Source of the DNA: an uncultured Clostridia bacterium
Lineage (GTDB): Bacteria > Bacillota > Clostridia > TANB77 > CAG-508
DNA length: 16,141 nucleotides
Reading direction: 5' to 3'
Assembly (NCBI GenBank): GCA_934120395.1
Contig: CAKOTZ010000014.1
Location: 1-16,141, forward strand
Shown: positions 14,628-16,141 of the stretch, piece by piece
How the letters are laid out: each line of letters begins with the position of its first letter
Position numbering within the stretch: position 1 is the stretch's first letter
Translations under genes and position numbers: made by a program
The notes under the pieces: generated by a model
Database searches by the model: none
Seen by the model: the letters and a program-made list of their open reading frames with translations, nothing else
Told to the model about the DNA's origin: nothing

Positions 14628-14844
14628 ATTTTTTACACATAGAAATATTTAAAATTAAATTTGGTTCTATATTATCAACAATTATATTACTAATTTTGTC
14701 TAATTCACCTTTAGCATTTTCTATTCCAATTAGTTTGCAATCATCATATTCTATATATATCGTTACATCTTCGAACCATATTTCGCTCCACTTTTTTCGA
14801 CTTTTTTCTTGCCTACTTATACAATAGCCTATTTTATACCATTT
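14626..14844 (-). pseudogene. Remnant of an unrecognised gene (3' coding fragment)
   Basis: One minus-strand frame is open from a TAG at 14845-14847 to a TGA at 14626-14628, about 72 codons, with protein-like content (KKWSEIWFEDVTIYIEYD, then CKLIGIENAKGELDKISNI and a hydrophobic end NLILNISM) and a terminator right after the stop. It has no ATG, GTG or TTG with a ribosome binding site, and an in-frame TAG interrupts the frame above it. A 27-base direct repeat (14769-14795 and 14856-14882, two mismatches) encodes KWSE-WFE twice in this frame, once on each side of the stop. I read it as the 3' end of a gene broken by rearrangement. I cannot name the family. Confidence 0.45.
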
Positions 14845-14882
14845 CTATATCTCTGCTTCGAACCATGTTTCACTCCACTTTT
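14769..14882. repeat. 27-base direct repeat pair
   Basis: CTTCGAACCATATTTCGCTC at 14769 and its near copy starting 14856 match over 27 bases with two differences, 87 bases apart. They lie in the gene remnant between the second and third pilin-like genes and may mark a small tandem duplication or deletion endpoint. Confidence 0.75.
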
Positions 14883-14911
14883 ACTTTCTGGATACCGTAT
14901 TACCAACAAAA

Positions 14912-15850
14912 TTAGAAAGTCGTGCCCAAACGTACATAATTTATGCTTCTACTACCAACATTGTCGCTGCTCACACGTCCATAGTCAAAATGAGCAATCC
15001 ATGCACGGTAAGTATTATACTGTGATGACATCCAGTACCAAAGACTAAGCCCCTTGCTAGCGTAATTTGATGTATTAATCCCTAAATTAGTCGCAAAGGC
15101 TGACCATTCTGCTCTTGATGGCACATACCAACCTTTATTTACTTGCTCTTGTATTGGTCCCCATAAATCTTTATGGCTTGAACAAGCACTTTGCACTCCA
15201 TAAGCTTTTGCATTCCACTTGGTTATCATAGTTTTTGTATTGCTTGCTCCTTTTCCAAAATCTACTGATGTTGTACTTGAATAATCATTCATTTTATTTG
15301 TATATGCTGCATTATACCAATCGTATTGCGTTCCATTTTGTTTTCCATCTATATCTGCTAATGCCATTACATAAAACCTTGGCGTACCACTTGTTATTTT
15401 TGCTCTTATTACTTCTTGTTCTCCATTTATTGCATTTGTATATGATTTTTTACTTACACAATACTCTTTTAATTCTGTTGTTACCTTTGGAATTGTATAT
15501 ACTCCATTACTATCATTCCATGTTCCACTTCCCCCTACTGCTAAATCTGCATATATTACTCCATCTACTATTCCGTCTCCATCTACATCTGCATATTTTC
15601 CTACATATGATTCTATATTACTTATTGATGGGCCCAATTTCTTTTCCTCCATATATTCTTCTAGATTGTTTAAAAATACTTGTTCATTTTCACTACTATC
15701 TTGATATTTGTTTACACTTGACTGTGCCTTGTTAATCAATCCATTCTCTCCTAGTACCATTGATAAGCTCACTCCTGCCAATATTAGCAATATAATTATT
15801 GTAATTATCAATGCTACTAATGTGATTGCTTTGTTACTTTTCAAGTTCAT
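14912..15850 (-). CDS. Pilin-like protein with C-terminal DUF1566/Fib_succ_major-like domain, sister copy
   Basis: This 312-residue protein shares its first 60 residues almost exactly with the FGE-type protein at 11626 and the remainder, up to the last 45 residues, with the protein at 13490. It therefore looks like a chimera or a member of a modular family. The leader is KSNKA then ITLVALI with Ala at position 5. DGDGIVDG lies near 70-80, GWYVPSRAEW near 235, YWMSSQ near 272, and the end is YVRLGTTF. The likely role is a surface-anchored or pseudopilus-borne ligand-binding protein; no pilus assembly gene is in the window. GAGGA lies 6 bases before the ATG, and its upstream block duplicates that of the 11626 gene. 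Confidence 0.82.
   Translation of the reverse strand: MNLKSNKAITLVALIITIIILLILAGVSLSMVLGENGLINKAQSSVNKYQDSSENEQVFLNNLEEYMEEKKLGPSISNIESYVGKYADVDGDGIVDGVIYADLAVGGSGTWNDSNGVYTIPKVTTELKEYCVSKKSYTNAINGEQEVIRAKITSGTPRFYVMALADIDGKQNGTQYDWYNAAYTNKMNDYSSTTSVDFGKGASNTKTMITKWNAKAYGVQSACSSHKDLWGPIQEQVNKGWYVPSRAEWSAFATNLGINTSNYASKGLSLWYWMSSQYNTYRAWIAHFDYGRVSSDNVGSRSINYVRLGTTF
14927..15049 (-). other. Candidate diversified 3' region (DGR-like variable region), gene 3
   Basis: Between KGLS and GTTF this copy has 39 residues against 37 in the sister gene. At aligned variable sites codon pairs such as AAC/TAC, AAC/GAC, TAC/AGC, AAT/CGT and AAC/GGT change the amino acid, while third positions stay pyrimidine. 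Third-base C/T differences show that the two were not both freshly copied from one template. Adjacent upstream sequence is much more conserved. Confidence 0.45.
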
Positions 15851-15948
15851 TTTTATTCCTCTTTCCTTTGTATTTCTAATAAAATTACTATTTTAGCTTA
15901 TCCATCTTCAAACAATATTATGTAATTCTATGTTAATTAGTTAACCAT

Positions 15949-15977
15949 ATTTTATATTATTATTTTGAACTTGTAAA
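15949..15977 (-). promoter_or_regulatory. Promoter of the third pilin-like gene
   Basis: TTTACA (complement of 15972-15977), 17 bases, TAAAAT (complement of 15949-15954). Both hexamers are the same as in copy 1, although nearby bases have changed, which supports function. Confidence 0.6.
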
Positions 15978-15988
15978 GTATAAAAAAC

Positions 15989-16017
15989 AAAAAATTACCT
16001 TTGTGTGGTAATTTTTT
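15989..16017 (-). terminator. Bidirectional terminator of the structured RNA, copy 2
   Basis: Same stem as copy 1 (AAAAAATTACC with GGTAATTTTTT); the only change is one base in the loop, so pairing is kept. Confidence 0.85.
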
Positions 16018-16019
16018 TA

Positions 16020-16141
16020 TTCTTCACTCTATTTTCCGCGTTTTATCACAAATATCATTTTTTCCATTCGGTTCTTCCCACTGGAGCTGTAACATTGCTA
16101 CCGCAATTAACAGCTCTCAGCGGTCCCCACGGAAAACCTCA
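16020..16141 (-). ncRNA. Structured noncoding RNA copy 2, 5' part cut by the window edge
   Basis: The visible 122 bases match 13046-13167 with one substitution (A to T in a region that is unpaired in my fold). The GAGCUGU/ACAGCUC and AUUGC/GCAAU stems and the CCGCUG/CAGUGG stem are identical. The 5' part, including its promoter, lies beyond position 16141. Confidence 0.65.

Larger units (their letters stand above)
15851..16141 (-). repeat. 291-base duplicated upstream block, copy 2 (runs off the window)
   Basis: This is the partner of 12877-13167, with the same order of ribosome binding site, promoter, terminator and RNA 3' part. Differences from copy 1 lie mostly in the leader and promoter part. 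Confidence 0.9.

Noticed and set aside
14002..15735. Leucine- and histidine-rich plus-strand frames opposite the pilin-like genes
   Set aside because: Low-complexity reverse-strand shadows of the coding sequence, repeated in the same position in each sister gene, without ribosome binding sites.
1..16141. tRNA, rRNA, CRISPR array or insertion sequence
   Set aside because: I found no cloverleaf, rRNA-like stretch, regularly spaced repeat set, transposase frame or paired terminal inverted repeats.

Overview
The window reads as a low-GC Bacillota chromosome, most like a gut Clostridia lineage. This rests on the AT-rich composition, strong AGGAGG-type ribosome binding sites, consensus sigma-A promoters, the tig-clpP-clpX order and a family of pilin-like proteins with a KAITLVALI leader. 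The assignment is an inference. Every gene I accept lies on the minus strand, so transcription runs from right to left.

Layout from the left: (1) 1-608 holds a small two-helix membrane protein with its own promoter and terminator. (2) 611-3951 is the protein quality-control operon tig-clpP-clpX, with a promoter upstream of tig. (3) 4018-4461 is an orphan 147-residue gene followed by a strong terminator. (4) 4543-10196 is a run of an unknown 391-residue protein, lysS, cdd, an M50 site-2 protease, tsaD and a calcineurin-type phosphoesterase. The genes are tightly spaced and read from one promoter at the right-hand end. (5) 10224-11540 is a secreted orphan protein with its own promoter, leader and perfect-palindrome terminator.

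(6) 11592-16141 is the accessory part. Three genes encode proteins with nearly the same pilin-like N-terminus but different C-terminal domains: one FGE-sulfatase-like and two DUF1566/Fib_succ_major-like, both of the C-type-lectin-fold kind. The last 30-40 codons of the two related genes differ almost only at the first and second bases of NNY codons, the pattern expected of targets of a diversity-generating retroelement. No reverse transcriptase or template repeat is visible here.

Two of these genes are preceded by the same 291-base block. It holds the promoter, a bidirectional terminator and the 3' part of a GC-rich, strongly folding RNA that I read as a structured noncoding RNA; the second copy runs off the window. 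Nine of the ten differences between the copies fall outside the RNA part, so the RNA looks constrained. The raiA RNA class is a possible identity but I cannot confirm it. A promoter-like relic of the RNA's 5' end follows the first pilin-like gene, and a broken gene fragment follows the third.

The left two-thirds is housekeeping (proteolysis, tRNA charging and modification, nucleoside salvage). The right third looks like a surface-display locus that grew by cassette duplication.
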